Source: Stenocarpella maydis (lineage: Eukaryota; Ascomycota; Sordariomycetes; Diaporthales; Diaporthaceae). From it: a DNA stretch of 64,000 nucleotides. This document shows positions 20,310 to 32,675 of this stretch, in pieces (positions within the stretch are counted from its first letter, which is position 1; every line of letters starts with the position of its first letter). Location of the stretch: the NCBI GenBank assembly GCA_002270565.1, contig NQMI01000006.1, forward strand, positions 281,659 to 345,658. The letters run 5' to 3'. The notes below the pieces were generated by a model. It made no database searches, was not told the DNA's origin, and saw only the letters and a program-made list of their open reading frames with translations. A program made the position numbers and the translations under genes.

Positions 20310-21962
20310 ATGTCGACAACAGTACCTCCGCCCTCAAAACGACAGCGTCGCGAGCTCCTCGAACGAACCACGACACAGGCCGATGTCTCCGCCATCCTCC
20401 CTCCCGACAATGGCACCTTCAAGGCGCGCTTCGTCGACGGCGACGGCAAGCAGATGACGGACGTGGTCGAGGTGCCGCTGTCCGACGCCACCGAGAAGAA
20501 CGTCTCCCTGCTGCTCAACACGCTGCTGCAGCGCGACCGCGACGACTTCCTGCCCTACCGCTTCCGCGTGCACATCCCAAACTCCACCGTCGTTGTCGAC
20601 ACATACCCGGCCGACCTGCTCGGCCTGCTGCGCTCCCACGGCGTCGACAACCCCTTCGAGACAACAATCACCCTCGCCGCCGAACCCCAGGCCGTCTTCA
20701 AGGTCCAGTCCGTCACCCGCCTCGCCGCCAAGATCCCCGGCCACGGCCAGGCCATCCTCTGCGCGCAGTTCTCCCCGGCCTCCAGCTCACTCCTCGCCAC
20801 GGGCAGCGGCGACAACACCGCGCGCATATGGGACTGCGAGACGGGCACCCCGAAGCACACCCTCAAGGGCCACACGGGATGGGTCCTGTGCGTCAGCTGG
20901 AGCCCCGACGGCTCCCGCCTCGCCACCTGCAGCATGGACGGTAACGTGCGGATATGGGACCCCAAGACAGGCAAGCAGATGGGCGACCCACTCAAGGGCC
21001 ACTCCAAGCCCGTGCTGCAGCTCGCCTGGGAGCCCTACCACCTGTGGCGCGACGGGACCCCGCGCCTCGCCAGCGCAAGCAAGGACGGCACCGTCCGCAT
21101 CTGGGTCGTCAACACGGGCCGCACGGAGCACGTCCTGTCGGGCCACAAGGGCAGCGCTACCTGCGTACGGTGGGGCGCCGGCGGCGAGGGGACGGGCCTC
21201 ATATACACGGGCAGCCACGACAAGAGCGTGCGGGTGTGGGACGCCGTGAGGGGCACGCTGATCCACGAGCTCAAGAGCCACGCCCACTGGGTCAACCACC
21301 TCGCGCTGTCGACGGACTTTGTGCTGCGCACGGGGTACTTTGACCACACGCGCGACGTGCCCAACACCGAGGACGGGAAGCGCGCAAAGGCGAGGGAGAG
21401 GTTCGAGAAGGCGGCGGGGGCGCAGGGCGGCGGCAAGAAGGTCGTCGAGAAGGTCGTCAGTGCCAGCGACGACTTCACCATGTTCCTGTGGGATCCCATC
21501 AACGAGGGCAAGAAGCCCCTCGCCCGCATGCTGGGGCACCAGAAGCAGGTCAACCACGTCACCTTCTCGCCAGATGGCCTGCTGGTCGCGAGCTGCGGCT
21601 TCGACAACCACACCAAGCTGTGGTCAGGGCGGTAAGCACTCGGTCACTATCCTTCACATCTGTTTATATATGCATTTTGGAGCTGGCGCTGACGTCCACG
21701 GCCAACAAGCGACGGCAAGTTCATCAACACCCTACGCGGCCACGTCGCCCACGTCTACCAGTGCGCCTTCTCGGCCGACTCGCGCCTGCTCGTCACGTGC
21801 TCGCGCGACAACACCCTCAAGGTCTGGAACGTCCGCTCCTGCAAGCTGGGTGAGGACCTCCCCGGCCATGACGACGAAGTCTACGCCGTCGACTGGAGCC
21901 CCGACGGGCAGAAGGTCGGCAGCGGCGGGAGGGACAAGGCCGTCAGGCTCTGGAGGAGCTGA
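20310..21962 (+). CDS. RSA4: Ribosome assembly protein Rsa4/NLE1 (UBL-like NLE domain plus WD40)
   Basis: Acts in the nucleolus and nucleoplasm on pre-60S particles. In yeast Rsa4 is pulled by the AAA+ ATPase Rea1/Mdn1 through its N-terminal MIDAS-contacting domain. Exons 20310-21631 and 21710-21962 join over a 78-nt intron into 524 residues, the usual size. Residues about 37-105 form the NLE domain (FKARFVDGDGKQMTDVVEVP). Glu117 in NPFETTITL may be the MIDAS-contacting Glu (inference). The WD40 propeller follows from about residue 140 (PGHGQAILCAQFSP), with clear repeats such as GHTGWVLCVSWSPDGSRLAT, LASASKDGTVRIW, GHQKQVNHVTFSPDG and the final VGSGGRDKAVRLWRS. An insert of about 60 residues (DHTRDVPNTEDGKRAK...) lies between two blades, as in other fungal Rsa4 proteins. 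Codon use is strongly C-ending, fitting high expression. Confidence 0.95.
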
Positions 21963-22650
21963 GGCCGACGACCTGGACTCGGCTTTCGGTGTTGAGAGAC
22001 GCCCGCCCGTTGGGCGTGGGCAGGGAGCAGCTCTCCAACTTGGTGCGCAGCTGGCTAGCTGTCTAGCTTGCTGGTCTGACTCTTGCGCTCAGTTGAGCTG
22101 CCCGGAGAGGCTTCAGGGCCTGGCTGGCTCGCTACAACGGGACGGGCTTGTGGGTCATGCTCATGGGGCGATTTCCAAAGATGCATCTTTGGCTATCGCG
22201 CAAGGCCGTCACGGACTCGGTCCTGGTAATCCTTGTGGCTCGTACAACTCCAGTAACAGGGTGTCGTGCCCACATAAGATCTCGCCGGTCTGAGGCTGAG
22301 CGGCAACTCCTGTTTCAAGGGCACGCCGGGAGGGGAGGGGGGGCGACAGTGGCCAGTACCTGATCATACTGGGCACGACTTGCTAAGGACAAGGCGGAAA
22401 GCCCTGACCAGTCCCGGCCTGCTATAATATGGCTGAGATCGTGGGCGGATACATAATGGGATATATCTTGACTCGGTTCTTTCCGGGACTACTATGTAGT
22501 AGAGCATCATGGACCCCTGGTCGGCGGCCGCCGAAACTGCGCGCACATGTTGGAAGGTAGAGACATATAGATGCGCAAAATTAAAAAAGCATGCGATACC
22601 CCTATTCGAACGGAAGGTAGTCCAGACGTACTTGTTGTTTTCGTGAGATA
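21963..22650. other. Intergenic region, nothing seen
   Basis: 3' flank of RSA4 up to the TA target site of the second transposon. Open frames here lack similarity. Confidence 0.4.
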
Positions 22651-22804
22651 AGCAGGCGTGATGGCATTCGGCCCACCCCCTGATTCGGCCCACGCTCCAC
22701 ACCCGCGACCGCGTTAGCCCACATCTGCACATATTACGCGTTTTCTCCACAAGGAATTTTTTTCTTCTCTTCAAACTTTGAGGATATCATTATTACCCAT
22801 TTAT

Positions 22805-24443
22805 AAAGTCGTATACCGAAGAAGACATGGGTGCGGCCCTTGAGGCGATCGCAAATGGCGCCGGCATCCGCAAGGCCTCTACCCATTTCGGCATCCCAAG
22901 GACTACCCTTTACAATCAATATCACGGTGCCCAGAGCCATTCTGATGCAGAAAATTGGCAAATGAGGCTATCGTCGACCTAGGAGACTAATCTTACCAAA
23001 TTTGCGCTGATATAGGCATCTTTAGGGCTGCCGTTGACTCATTTTAAGATGCATTACTTTGCGGCCAGAATGACTTCTCCCTTACTACAACTACCACCCC
23101 TTGGCAAGCAGTAGCTATATGCTTTTCTTACGAGAAATCCCGAAATTTATAGTATCAGAAGCCGCTAAATGTACTTCAGCCGTATAAATGGAGTGAAAAC
23201 CGAGATAATTAAGTTATAGTTCAACCTCCTTTGCCTCCCTACTATAGTCAATATTAAGGCGAAAAATCATTATAATGCTGGTGAAGGGGGCATCCTCAAA
23301 GGCGCTGGGTCCAATAGGGTGGTTCTTAAGCCGAAGGTAAGAAAGATTGTTATAAGAAAAAGTAATAGCGAGAAGGTATAGACCTCCTTTATGGAGTGCA
23401 TCTCTGCTATGGGTAAGGCTTGCCCTCTATTGGTAATCTTTAAGGGTAAGAGCGTACAACAGCAGTAGTTTAAGACTCTTGAAGGTCACGAAGACTGGGA
23501 ATTCACGGCAATAGATAATGGCTGGACTAATAATGCTATTGCACTTGAATGGCTTTAGAAGGTCTTCCTCCTATAGACCAAGCCTTATAATCAGAAGGAA
23601 TGGTGATTACTCATTATTAATAGCTATAAGAGTTACTATATGTTTAACTTTATGTGGGAGTGCTTCTTAAATAGAGTATATGTGGTCTATTTGCCGCTAT
23701 ATACGTTATACGTACTGCAGCTACTTGATGTGGGCGTATTTGCTTCGCTTAAAGTTGCGTATAAGGCGGAAGCTGACTTCCTTAACTTTTATACTGAGAA
23801 TATGATAACTAGCAAGTAGTTATTCCTTTAGTGTTATTGCAGAGGGCGTATGAAGGCGCTAAAGGAGTCGAATTTGTATAGTGGGTGGCGCGTAATTGGT
23901 TTATAGCCAGTTAATATGGCTGAACTACTTATGAGCGTGCAACTCCTTAAGAATACTAAGGACGCAGCTGAAAATAATAAATCTAACTCGCCTATAAGAA
24001 AGAGAAGGGTTGAATTAGTCACTCTAGTTCCTATAAGTATAAAGAAAGTAGCGTTATTAATGCTAAGGGCATCTTAAGAGGTATAATGTTTATATAGCTT
24101 CTTTAATTCTGCTAAATACTTAATGGTAACTCGGTGAATTCTCTTTTGGAAGGTGGAAAAAGGGTATGATGAGAAAGACTGGCAGCTGCAGATTACCCTC
24201 TGTGAAGTTGAATTGCTTAAAGCTAAATTGGAAGCGATGGTACCTATTAAGAAGAAGAAGGTTGAAATGAGCCCTAACTTGAGGTTCGTGCAGATTAAGG
24301 ATATACGGAAGGCGCAAATTGCGGCTGGGGTAATTGATGCTGAGTTAGCAGATGAAGAAGGGTCTGAAGTATCAGAAATACCAAGCGATTGCATTGTGGT
24401 GGCTGAATTGGGCGTTATTGATGAGGATGAAGAGGAAGAGTAG
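22805..24443 (+). pseudogene. Dead pogo transposase
   Basis: The Psq helix-turn-helix is still readable near 22815-22940 (YTEEDMGAALEAIANGAGIRKAS...PRTTLYNQYHG). The DDE_1 part is recognisable at about 23610-23800: NSYKSYYMFNFMWECFLNRVYVVYLP followed by LQLLDVGVFASLK. In relatives the first stretch reads DGHxSH, so the second catalytic Asp has become Asn (GAC/GAT to AAT). Many stops interrupt the frame. The C-terminal helix and acidic end (24153-24443, ending IDEDEEEE) are open again. No active enzyme can be made. Confidence 0.85.
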
Positions 24444-24454
24444 TTGTGGTGGGC

Positions 24455-24515
24455 GAGCGATTTGGGTGGGCCGAATCAGGGGGTGGGCCGAATCAGGGGG
24501 TGGGCCGAATGCCAT
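24455..24515. repeat. Subterminal tandem repeat of the second transposon
   Basis: GGGTGGGCCGAATCAGG is repeated head to tail about two and a half times; the mirror copy at the left end (22660-22695) has about two. Such subterminal repeats often bind the transposase. Confidence 0.75.
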
Positions 24516-24525
24516 CACGCCTGCT

Positions 24526-25248
24526 TACTGTGTGACATGTATGATTTGCTTCTGTAAAAAAGCGCCAAGATTTACACGCAGTACTACAGCCCGCACCACA
24601 CAAAACAATAAGGACGTCTGGGAACACACTGGTGGTACCTAGGCCGTCACTACACTAACCACTGTGGCGGATCTCCATGCCCGGGAATAGGGATTGCAAG
24701 AAACCGGCACGGAAAGCTTTTTATGCACCAGGCACCATATATCGGCGAGGTCGCATACCGTGGTAGTGTAAGTCTGAAATGTGAAACCGCAGGGCCTCCT
24801 CGTCTTTGCGAAGCTCTCTTTGCGATTGGTCAGGCACATAGTTACATGGCTAACGGAAGTCCAACATTGAAGTGCAAAACTCGGAGGTGGTTTTGTGCGC
24901 AGCCACTTTGTGCTTAAGAGTTGCTGCGAGAACATGTTCCGCTTAGGGCCTGGGACGACCAGAAAGCAGTACATTTGCCTCTATGTATATGCGGCTAACC
25001 AGGCTGCATGCTATGAGTTATGAGTAGTCCGCTTATAACTATAACTATTTTGGTTTTATATGTAGGGTCTATGATATTACTCTCAACCTAAACCCACTGA
25101 CCTTGACTGGGGGCAGGCTTTTCGGTGACGAGCATGGTTGGGGGCCATCTTCGAGGGCTCCTACATACCATCCCGTCATCGTCAAGGTCCACAATAGCTA
25201 CTCCTCCCCCCCGGGCATCACCTTTGCTGATATATCTAAATCCCCAGG
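24526..25248. other. Gene-poor region, nothing seen
   Basis: Right flank of the transposon. Short frames only, with no similarity recognised. Confidence 0.4.
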
Positions 25249-25491
25249 ATGCCTTTGCGACTCATCCCCGCCCTGGGAATGCTCACGACCGCGGGCTCCT
25301 CCGTCTTGCTGAGCTCGAAGGCCCAAGCGCAATGCTGTGGCTGTCGACCGTGTATGCTCGGTTTGCTTAGAGGTTCTGTCATGCAGGGTTCGGAATTTAC
25401 TATGGCCTATCTACTTAACACTGGTATGATTGCTGTGGGAAATACGAATATTATGGCAAGGGACAAACCCTTTATCGATGAATCCTACTGA
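25249..25491 (+). CDS. Possible small secreted protein or relic of one
   Basis: An ATG at 25249 opens 80 residues. The start MPLRLIPALGMLTTAGSSVL looks like a signal peptide, with a plausible cleavage at AQA before Gln-Cys-Cys. The next residues are Cys-rich (CCGCRPC) and the rest is unremarkable. It stands alone in a decayed region and no intron or partner exon was found, so it may be the first exon of a dead gene or chance. No function is proposed. Confidence 0.22.
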   Translation: MPLRLIPALGMLTTAGSSVLLSSKAQAQCCGCRPCMLGLLRGSVMQGSEFTMAYLLNTGMIAVGNTNIMARDKPFIDESY

Positions 25492-25779
25492 TTGCTTACT
25501 GACCAAAGCCAACAACGGCAGGAATCCTCAAACTACAAGTACCATTCGATCGGAAATCAGCAATATGCCTATCGGCGGCCAGACCCAGCCGGCCTATGTT
25601 GTTTGGGGGGTGGGGAGGGGGGGCAGAAAGAAGGGGGACTGGAAGCTCGGTGATCGCGTTAGCAATAACCCCCGTTTACCCCCACCTCCCCGACGTTTTA
25701 TACTCTGGGGGCCACGGGGGAGACGGTGAGGGCCATGGCACTCTTGATAGGTGTCCTGCTTGACGAGTAAGCCCGCGCA

Positions 25780-26470
25780 GGCTTCCCTGCGGGCATGGGC
25801 AAGTTCCTGATGGACAGCTGGACGGGCGTCAGAGTCGGTGTGGCTGGCGCGGCTCTGTGGCAATCACCCCCGCGGCTGCTTATCCCTGATGGGGCATACA
25901 AAGGGCAGGTAGTAACGGGCTGCCCTGTCACTTTTCTTCCTCATCACATGCTTACCAGGTACAGAAATCTGCCCTAGATGGTGCCGCCACCGAGATCGTA
26001 ATACAAAGGGGGCATATGTGGTTCACCCAGCCCTCTAATACTCGCCAAAGAGCCGACAATACCCGTCATAAGGGGTACGGCTTGCCATCATGCCATACAA
26101 TTTCCTTTTTCAGATTTCTCTGGACTCTGCTACACTAGGATACGAGTTCCGCGAGCTGACGGATGACGATCTATCGGAGTAGCTCCAGGAGAAGTCATCT
26201 ACGGTCTCTCGGGGACTTGGCAGAGCGGACGAAGGCACACGCGGCCCAAGAGCTCCCTGATGGCAACCCTACTGTGCCAGATACTTACTAGCCTTGATTT
26301 TATCGAACAGAAATATAGACTGTGCAGGCCAGTATCTATTCGCCTCGGCGCTCAAGGCCAAGAGACCTCTCGGCAGTGTCTTGCGGGCCCGAGAAGCTGT
26401 AAAGTACATCGCAGCATGCGTCAATCAGCATTATCGTTGGCCTCCTACGCTGATACATAGCGCATAAGCG
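25780..26470 (+). pseudogene. Unidentified gene relics
   Basis: Several stretches read like old protein sequence but sit in different frames and are cut by stops: GKFLMDSWTGVRVGVAGAAL (near 25800), YEFRELTDDDLSE with a TAG inside its continuation (near 26140), and LRAREAVKYIAACVNQHYRW (near 26390). I do not recognise the family. Confidence 0.25.
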
Positions 26471-29400
26471 CCCCCCCCCCTCCCTCGAGCAAAAGAATAT
26501 ACTGATCCCGATGGCGGCTCGGCCAAATTGTTCTATAGGCCTATCCAATCGCTGTTGTCCCGCTTGGCCGCCGCAACACTAATGGTCGTCCATTCGGCGC
26601 TTCTATCATGACGAGGACTGGTGACAAGGGGACACTGATCCGGATAATGAGCCCCTGGGAAGCTACGTCCCCAAGGGGAAAAATGCCTGAACGGGGCGTC
26701 AGAAATCTGGCGGAGGATAATTTCTGAGATGGGGTGTGCCACGAGATAAGACAGGCGTGGGCGTAAGCTACGCGAAGCCCTCCTGCCACAATAGCCGTGG
26801 TCGACACCAAGACTCAACCTTCAGGCAACATGCTGCTCACAGGTGGTGGCGACTACGCCACCGCCAAAATCCTATTCAGGCCGGATGGACCAGTCCGACG
26901 TGATCGCTCACCACGATCTTGGGAGTTGGGCCCCAACGGCCCGGACGGGGCGGACAGATCTATCAGTGCCCAGCGGCCTACGTGGCCGGGCGACACTCGC
27001 TGCGACGCCCGCTTGACAACCACCACCCGGCAAGCATGTAGAGGGGTTTAGAGCGGGTAGGCGAGGCGTTTTTGCGGGCCGCCACCCGCGCCCTCCATCA
27101 ACCCACGACTACGCGCTGGTGAGTGTCAGTGAACTAACTGGCGAGGTGAGGGTGTGGCGGGGAGCGACGTTGTTGGCCACAGCCCTGGTACTTGTGCCGC
27201 GGTGGGAAGTCGAATGAAGGGGGAAAGCCCGGTAAACAAAGAAAGAAAAAAAGGCACCCAGATCACGAGATGTTGCGGGCGCAACGTTTGGGCTCCGACG
27301 TATGCTAGAGGTCGAAGACGATGCCCCTCGACCTGACCACTCAGGCATAGGCCACTCTCCCGGGGCGGAAGGGGCGGGGCCGCCTCCCTCTCGAGGAACG
27401 ACAATCTCGGGAAAGGAAAGAGGGTAGTACTGTACTGTAGTATAGAAATTGCATGCATATGTATGCGAGATCTGACATCTCATAGATACCTGTCAAGGGT
27501 GTGCAGCAAATGGTTCTGGATTCGGTTCTGTTGTTGTTCTGGTCTAAGTTTATGGCCCAGGGTCGAGGGTCGAGGGGCCGAAGACTACCTATCAATACCT
27601 CTTGGGGGCCCGTGCGTTGTACCATCCTGACAATACCGAAGGGGGACCTGCTCATCCACAGTCGCTAGCAGCTCGGCTCTAGTCGACAAATTTGCCCCCT
27701 GGGTCAGACCGGTCCGGGCCTTGCATCCGGGGGGCGGGGGGTTTGTTTGCCACACCCTAAGTAATAACGCGCGTTAGTTGTAGTGTATTGGTGACAGGAG
27801 GATGGCATGTGAAATCTGGATGATGGCTGCAAGGTCCCATAGCCCGGGGCCTAGGCTCCCCCGGGTCCTAGTGTACATCAGGATGATGCAAATGTTTCGA
27901 CACATGTGCAGCTGCACGTTTCGGGGGGGGGGGAGGCGGGGGCTAGAAGGTTGGGTCTGTTTGCTGGGGGCCGTCAAACCAGTGTACACTAGGGAGATAA
28001 AGAGATGCTATGGGAGGAGGCTTGATTGGGCGGACGAGGGGCCGGAGGGGTGGAGTTCTGCCCGCCCTGATGTGTGTTCTCGGGGCCTGGGTTTTGACAG
28101 GTTGGATAATACTCTGCTAAATATTGGGTAAAGTGGACCTCTGCAACTGTGAAAGCTACGTACTGCGCATTGAACTCTATGTAGCCGGGGGACCACATCA
28201 TCCCAAGCTGGGATAAGGTTCAGAGAAACGCGTGGAGCCAATCGTCACCTTTCGTGGACGCACATCATGGCCAGCATGCTCTGGCTTGACCTCAGGTCTG
28301 GCCCCACACCCCGCCCGATGGTGATACGTGTATATCCCGTGAAGCAAGACTGTATACTATGGTCAGCTATCTACACTACACTATCAGTCCTGGGAAGCTT
28401 GATGCAGGGGCGGCTTTGAGTTTCGGTAAGAAGCTCATGCAGGCTGGGAGTCTAGGCCCGATGGATGCCTGCAGGAGATCCGACCTGGGGTTGGCTGAAT
28501 CCTGGGGTAGTATAGATGCCATCGTGAATATGCCCCCTCCGTAGCAAAGATGGTAGAGTTTTCTAGAGGATTCCGTCTCCCCGCCCCCTCCAGACATTGA
28601 GGAAAACTTGATGGCATCGTTTCAGCCACCCACGGTTGACTCACAACTGCAGGTGGTCAGGTGTTGGGAGTCGCAGTACCTTTCGGCAGATGGGGATACG
28701 CGCAGTCAGGCCACCCGTCGGCCGCCATTGTTATCAGCTCCTTTCGGCCGAGCTCGGCACGGCTGAGCATGCCTGGGCAGTGTGTAGGGAGTGGTGAGGT
28801 GAGGTGAGGTGAGGTGAGGTGATGTTTTTCGGGTGGACTTCCTAGAACAAGTACAGAGCACAAGGCTGCTGTGCTCCCGCACGTCGACCTGTCGATGATG
28901 CAGGTGCGCGCGTTGCTGGCTGCAGGTAGCTAGTGTAGCTAGCATAGATATGCTATGATACAATATTGCGTGTCCCGGGCGATCGCACGATGCACCCCAT
29001 CTGGCGGCGAGACCCGGTCTTACTACGTCTCCTCGCATGGGATGTTGCTGTCGATGCTGGACCAGGAGCTTATCTCGGGCGTCGTCAGCGCGGGTGCATT
29101 GGTGTCGTGGAGGACTACTGGATGTGCTGGTTGATGCCTAAAGGCACGCCAGAGCGGGCGGGGTATGGAGAAGGGATTGGCCGGGCGGAAAGAGGAGCGT
29201 TCGATGCAGAAAGTTCTATCTGAAGCCTCTCCGGCCGGGGGAAATGGTCCGTGGGGGGGGGGGCGTCATACATATCGATCTGGCTTGGTTGATCGATCCC
29301 GAGCTTAACACGAACCCTATGTGTGCATGCGTCGTCAAGATACCCGACTGGAATGGATCGCCATTGCGGGCGTGACTGGTTCGCCAGCCGCCCAGGAGAG

Positions 29401-30640
29401 CCAGGAACGTGGAAGAAGCTACGGTAGTGTAGACGAACTAGTGTACTTGGTGCATGCACCTCGTGGGATGCAACGTCGAGCAGTGCAGGGCTTGGCATTG
29501 GAGGACGGGCGGGCTTTCCAAGATGCATGGGCAGGGCCAAGGCTCTTGTTGGCACATGATGGATGGGTGGATGGATTGTCCCAGGAACCCGACACATGTT
29601 TGGGCTGGAGTCATGGCGCTGCCTGAGGTTTGTGGCGAGTCGGGCATTGCCGGGACGAGGTGTATATTCATGGATGGATTCGTGGGCGTCAACCTAGGCA
29701 GATCAGCCCAGCGTGGTGCGGTGTGGTGCGGATGCTGAGTGATGATCGTGTTGATGCGATGGGGGGGGGGTTGTAAGTGGTGTAGTTGCATAGCCGAAGT
29801 CCAAGATGTGAGATGCGACAGGCGCATGATCGAGCAACAAAAAGTATATACATAGTGGTCGTTGAGGAGAATAGACACACTAGTGTAAATCCCGCGCCGG
29901 AAAGCTGTCCTAGTTGTATCGTGATTGATGTCGTGGTCCTCTCCGCCGGTCCACTTCCCCTCCCCCTCCCTCCTCTGCTTGAACCTTGCTCATCCAACCA
30001 TCCCCCACGTGTGCCGCCCAAGCCGCCTTGACAGGATACTATGACCTGGCTGGCCAGTGTCAAGTTCAACGGCGCAAGTTTACACTACTTGTTTGTGCAA
30101 CCCACCGCCATGATGAGGCATGAGCAGCAGCTCGTGCAACTTTGGCAGCCCACCTCCGAACCTCCCGAGTGCGAAGGGGCGACAAGCAGACTATACGGAG
30201 GACTACCTAGTATGTAGTTGAGCACAGAGTAGGATTGAGCCTTGGATAGCCAGCCAGCCGCCCTTTATTGGTGTGTTATCACGACCGCTGGCAACAATGC
30301 CAGCGCATCCCCCATGGAGCATATATTATTCTCCCCCACAGCCCATACAACCCGACGGAGTAGACCCTCCTTTTCTCTCAAGTGCCACCCTGTTCCATGT
30401 AATTGGCTCCTCTACACTATCTTCCCAACCAGGGTCAAGAACCTCTGCGTGCTGCCTTGATTGTCTTGTGCGAGGGACCAAACTCCTGTTTTCTGGCTGC
30501 GCCCCGATCGAAATCGACGCTCGGCCGGATCAAAACCTCCGTTATCGATAGCACAAAAAAAAAGACCACCACCCATCCATATCGATAAGGCCCTACAACA
30601 CTTGACGCTCTAGTTGTCAGCTCTCTCTCTTGTTTCTATG
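26471..30640. other. Gene-poor region with G/C tracts and short repeats
   Basis: No intact gene seen on either strand. Many runs of 8-12 G or C (for example 26470-26480, 27928-27938, 29253-29264 and 29761-29770) and a TGAGG tandem repeat near 28794-28822. Short frames lack similarity and splice support. Could include untranslated or non-coding transcripts, which cannot be seen here. Confidence 0.45.
28794..28822. repeat. TGAGG tandem repeat
   Basis: Five to six uninterrupted GAGGT/TGAGG units. No function seen. Confidence 0.8.
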
Positions 30641-32675
30641 GGTGAGGTGTGAATGACGATTTCTCGATATTTCGACGGCCTTCTCTTTCCTCGCTCTGCT
30701 CGCCCGCATACAAAGTAACCCACCCTCCCAGCTCCCCGTCACGAACTGATGTGACGTTATTGAGGCACCTAGTCACCCGTCACTCTCGACCAGTGAGAGA
30801 ATATCTGCCAGGTCGAGGCACATTGGCATTCTTCTTTTACCTTGGTCTAAAGGTCTACCAGTCCAATAATTCATCCCCAACACGAAAACTCTCACAGACC
30901 TCGTCCTTCAGGCTCTTCTTCTCCACAGGACCGGATCGTCAAGGAGATACATAGCCTTACGCCCAGACAGGCCAGCACCCACACCTGCGCGCCAACAGGG
31001 TTCCATCGCCTCGCTTGTCAAAACAGTTGCCAAACCCATCACCCACCCAAAAGATCGCCCCAGCATTCATTCCCACACCAGCCCCGGAGCTAGTAGGCCC
31101 AGCTTGCCCACGTCAGGATTATCTCATACGAAACCCTTCGCCTGCGGCCAGCTCAGCTCGATCCGACTGTCTATGTGTCTGTCGTCGGTATTTTGGATGT
31201 GTCTGTTGTCCAACTTATTTCGGCCATCTTGAGGTGTAAGTGTCGATTTTCTTGAGTTGAAACCTTGCTTCGTAATGACGGCCCATAATTTCACTCGCAA
31301 AAGACCCAAACCCTCCCCCCCCCAAAAAAAAAACAAAAAAGGTCCCGGCCAATGGGCGAGCCCTGGCCAGAACCGGCCACTAGTCGCGATGCACATTCAC
31401 ACCCACATCACGGCCTGACGTACCGATGTCAAGTCTCCTTCCTTCCTTTTCTTTCTTTTTCTTTTCACGCCCCCAATGTGAGTTGACATTACCTCGGCTC
31501 TGCTGTTCCAGGCATGGTTCAATGTTCGAGTCACACATGTTCCATGCACAATACCCAGAAACTTGCGTTATTTCTCACTCTGATACTCATTGCTGATCTG
31601 GTCCTTTTCTTTAAAAAAAAAGTGAAACAGTCGAAGCGCCAAATACGCTCTCGGCCCTCTACTCTAGTCTGCATTTCTCCAGGAAAGGAGCAGCACTCGG
31701 GTTCCCAGACAAGGAAGGCCCCAGGAACGGACAGGCACAGGCCTTTGTTAGCTCCCGAGCACCACCCGCCTGAGTGTCTGAGTGCCCTGACAGTGCCCAA
31801 GTACCTTGGTATCGCCCACAGCATCCATAGTACTGACGCGTACTGACGTACTCACGTACTCGACTCACGTACCCACGGTCCCGCGTGCCTGAGCACGGCA
31901 CCTACCGTACCAGCCCTTGCAACAACCGTCGACCTGCGACCTGCGACCTGCGACCTGCGACCTGCGACCAACCTGCACCCCCGGTTTTGGCAGCGGGAGG
32001 AAGCTCCAGCAGAGCCAAAGCAACCAAAAAGAGGCCTGGGTCCCTTGCAGCCTTCGCACCCTTCACCCTCCCATCAGGACTAACTTTCCACACCCGACGT
32101 CAGCCCGACCCGAATTCTTCCTACCCTTCACGTTACATCACATCAAGATTATTTCACGCGCCTGCAGCTCTGCTCTGCCCTGCTCGCCTCTGCTCACCTC
32201 CCTGCATCTTTCTCTCTCTCTATACACCACTCCGGTCCGGCTTCACATTTTTCTGGCTCGCTCCCTAGACGAGATTTCTTTTTCCATTGGACTGCCTTGC
32301 ATCACGTCTCTGCAATAGACTTTCCACTTAGATTCTTTGGCCCACGGCTCTGCGACCCTTCTTCGCTCCTCAGCTCTTCAGCCTGCTTCGAGGACAAGAC
32401 CCTGCTTCGATTCATCAATTCCCTCCGGTCCAGAAGACGAAAGCTTGGAGACCACCAGCCCGCAATAGACTTAGAAAGAGCCCAGCTTCACCGACGACAT
32501 ATTACATATTCCAACACCCAAGTCAGCAGGACCCACTGCGCCCCATCTGACCGGCAAAAAGAGGGAGCCCCTTGCAACTCTTGAAAAAAAGGACAAGAAC
32601 CGAAAAAATCCGACGAGCCTCCCAGAGCTACATGAAATATCCGCATTGGTAGACGACTGATACCCGAGGCCCATC
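30641..32675 (+). promoter_or_regulatory. Long pyrimidine-rich promoter and leader of TPS3
   Basis: About 2 kb of C/T-rich sequence with no gene, ending at the TPS3 ATG. It resembles the long leaders of fungal stress genes. It contains a 7-bp tandem repeat (31930-31969). A CCCCT/AGGGG stress-element search would be informative but was not done systematically. Confidence 0.35.
31930..31969. repeat. CGACCTG heptanucleotide tandem repeat
   Basis: About five to six perfect 7-bp units (CGACCTG), within the TPS3 upstream region. Confidence 0.85.

Larger units (their letters stand above)
22651..24525 (+). mobile_element. RIP-degraded pogo-type DNA transposon
   Basis: Both ends read AGCAGGCGTGATGGCATTCG inward (22651 onward, and 24525 backward). 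TA flanks each side (22649-22650 and 24526-24527). Next to the terminal repeats a unit of about 17-18 bp containing TGGGCCGAATC is repeated, twice on the left and three times on the right. The inside holds a wrecked transposase frame. Base composition drops sharply to AT with many TAG and TAA codons between about 23000 and 24120, the pattern expected from C-to-T change on both strands. It is not closely related in its ends to the element at 4298-6872. Confidence 0.88.

Noticed and set aside
20787..21611. Antisense 274-codon frame across RSA4
   Set aside because: Mirror of the GC-rich WD40 coding sequence; no domain.
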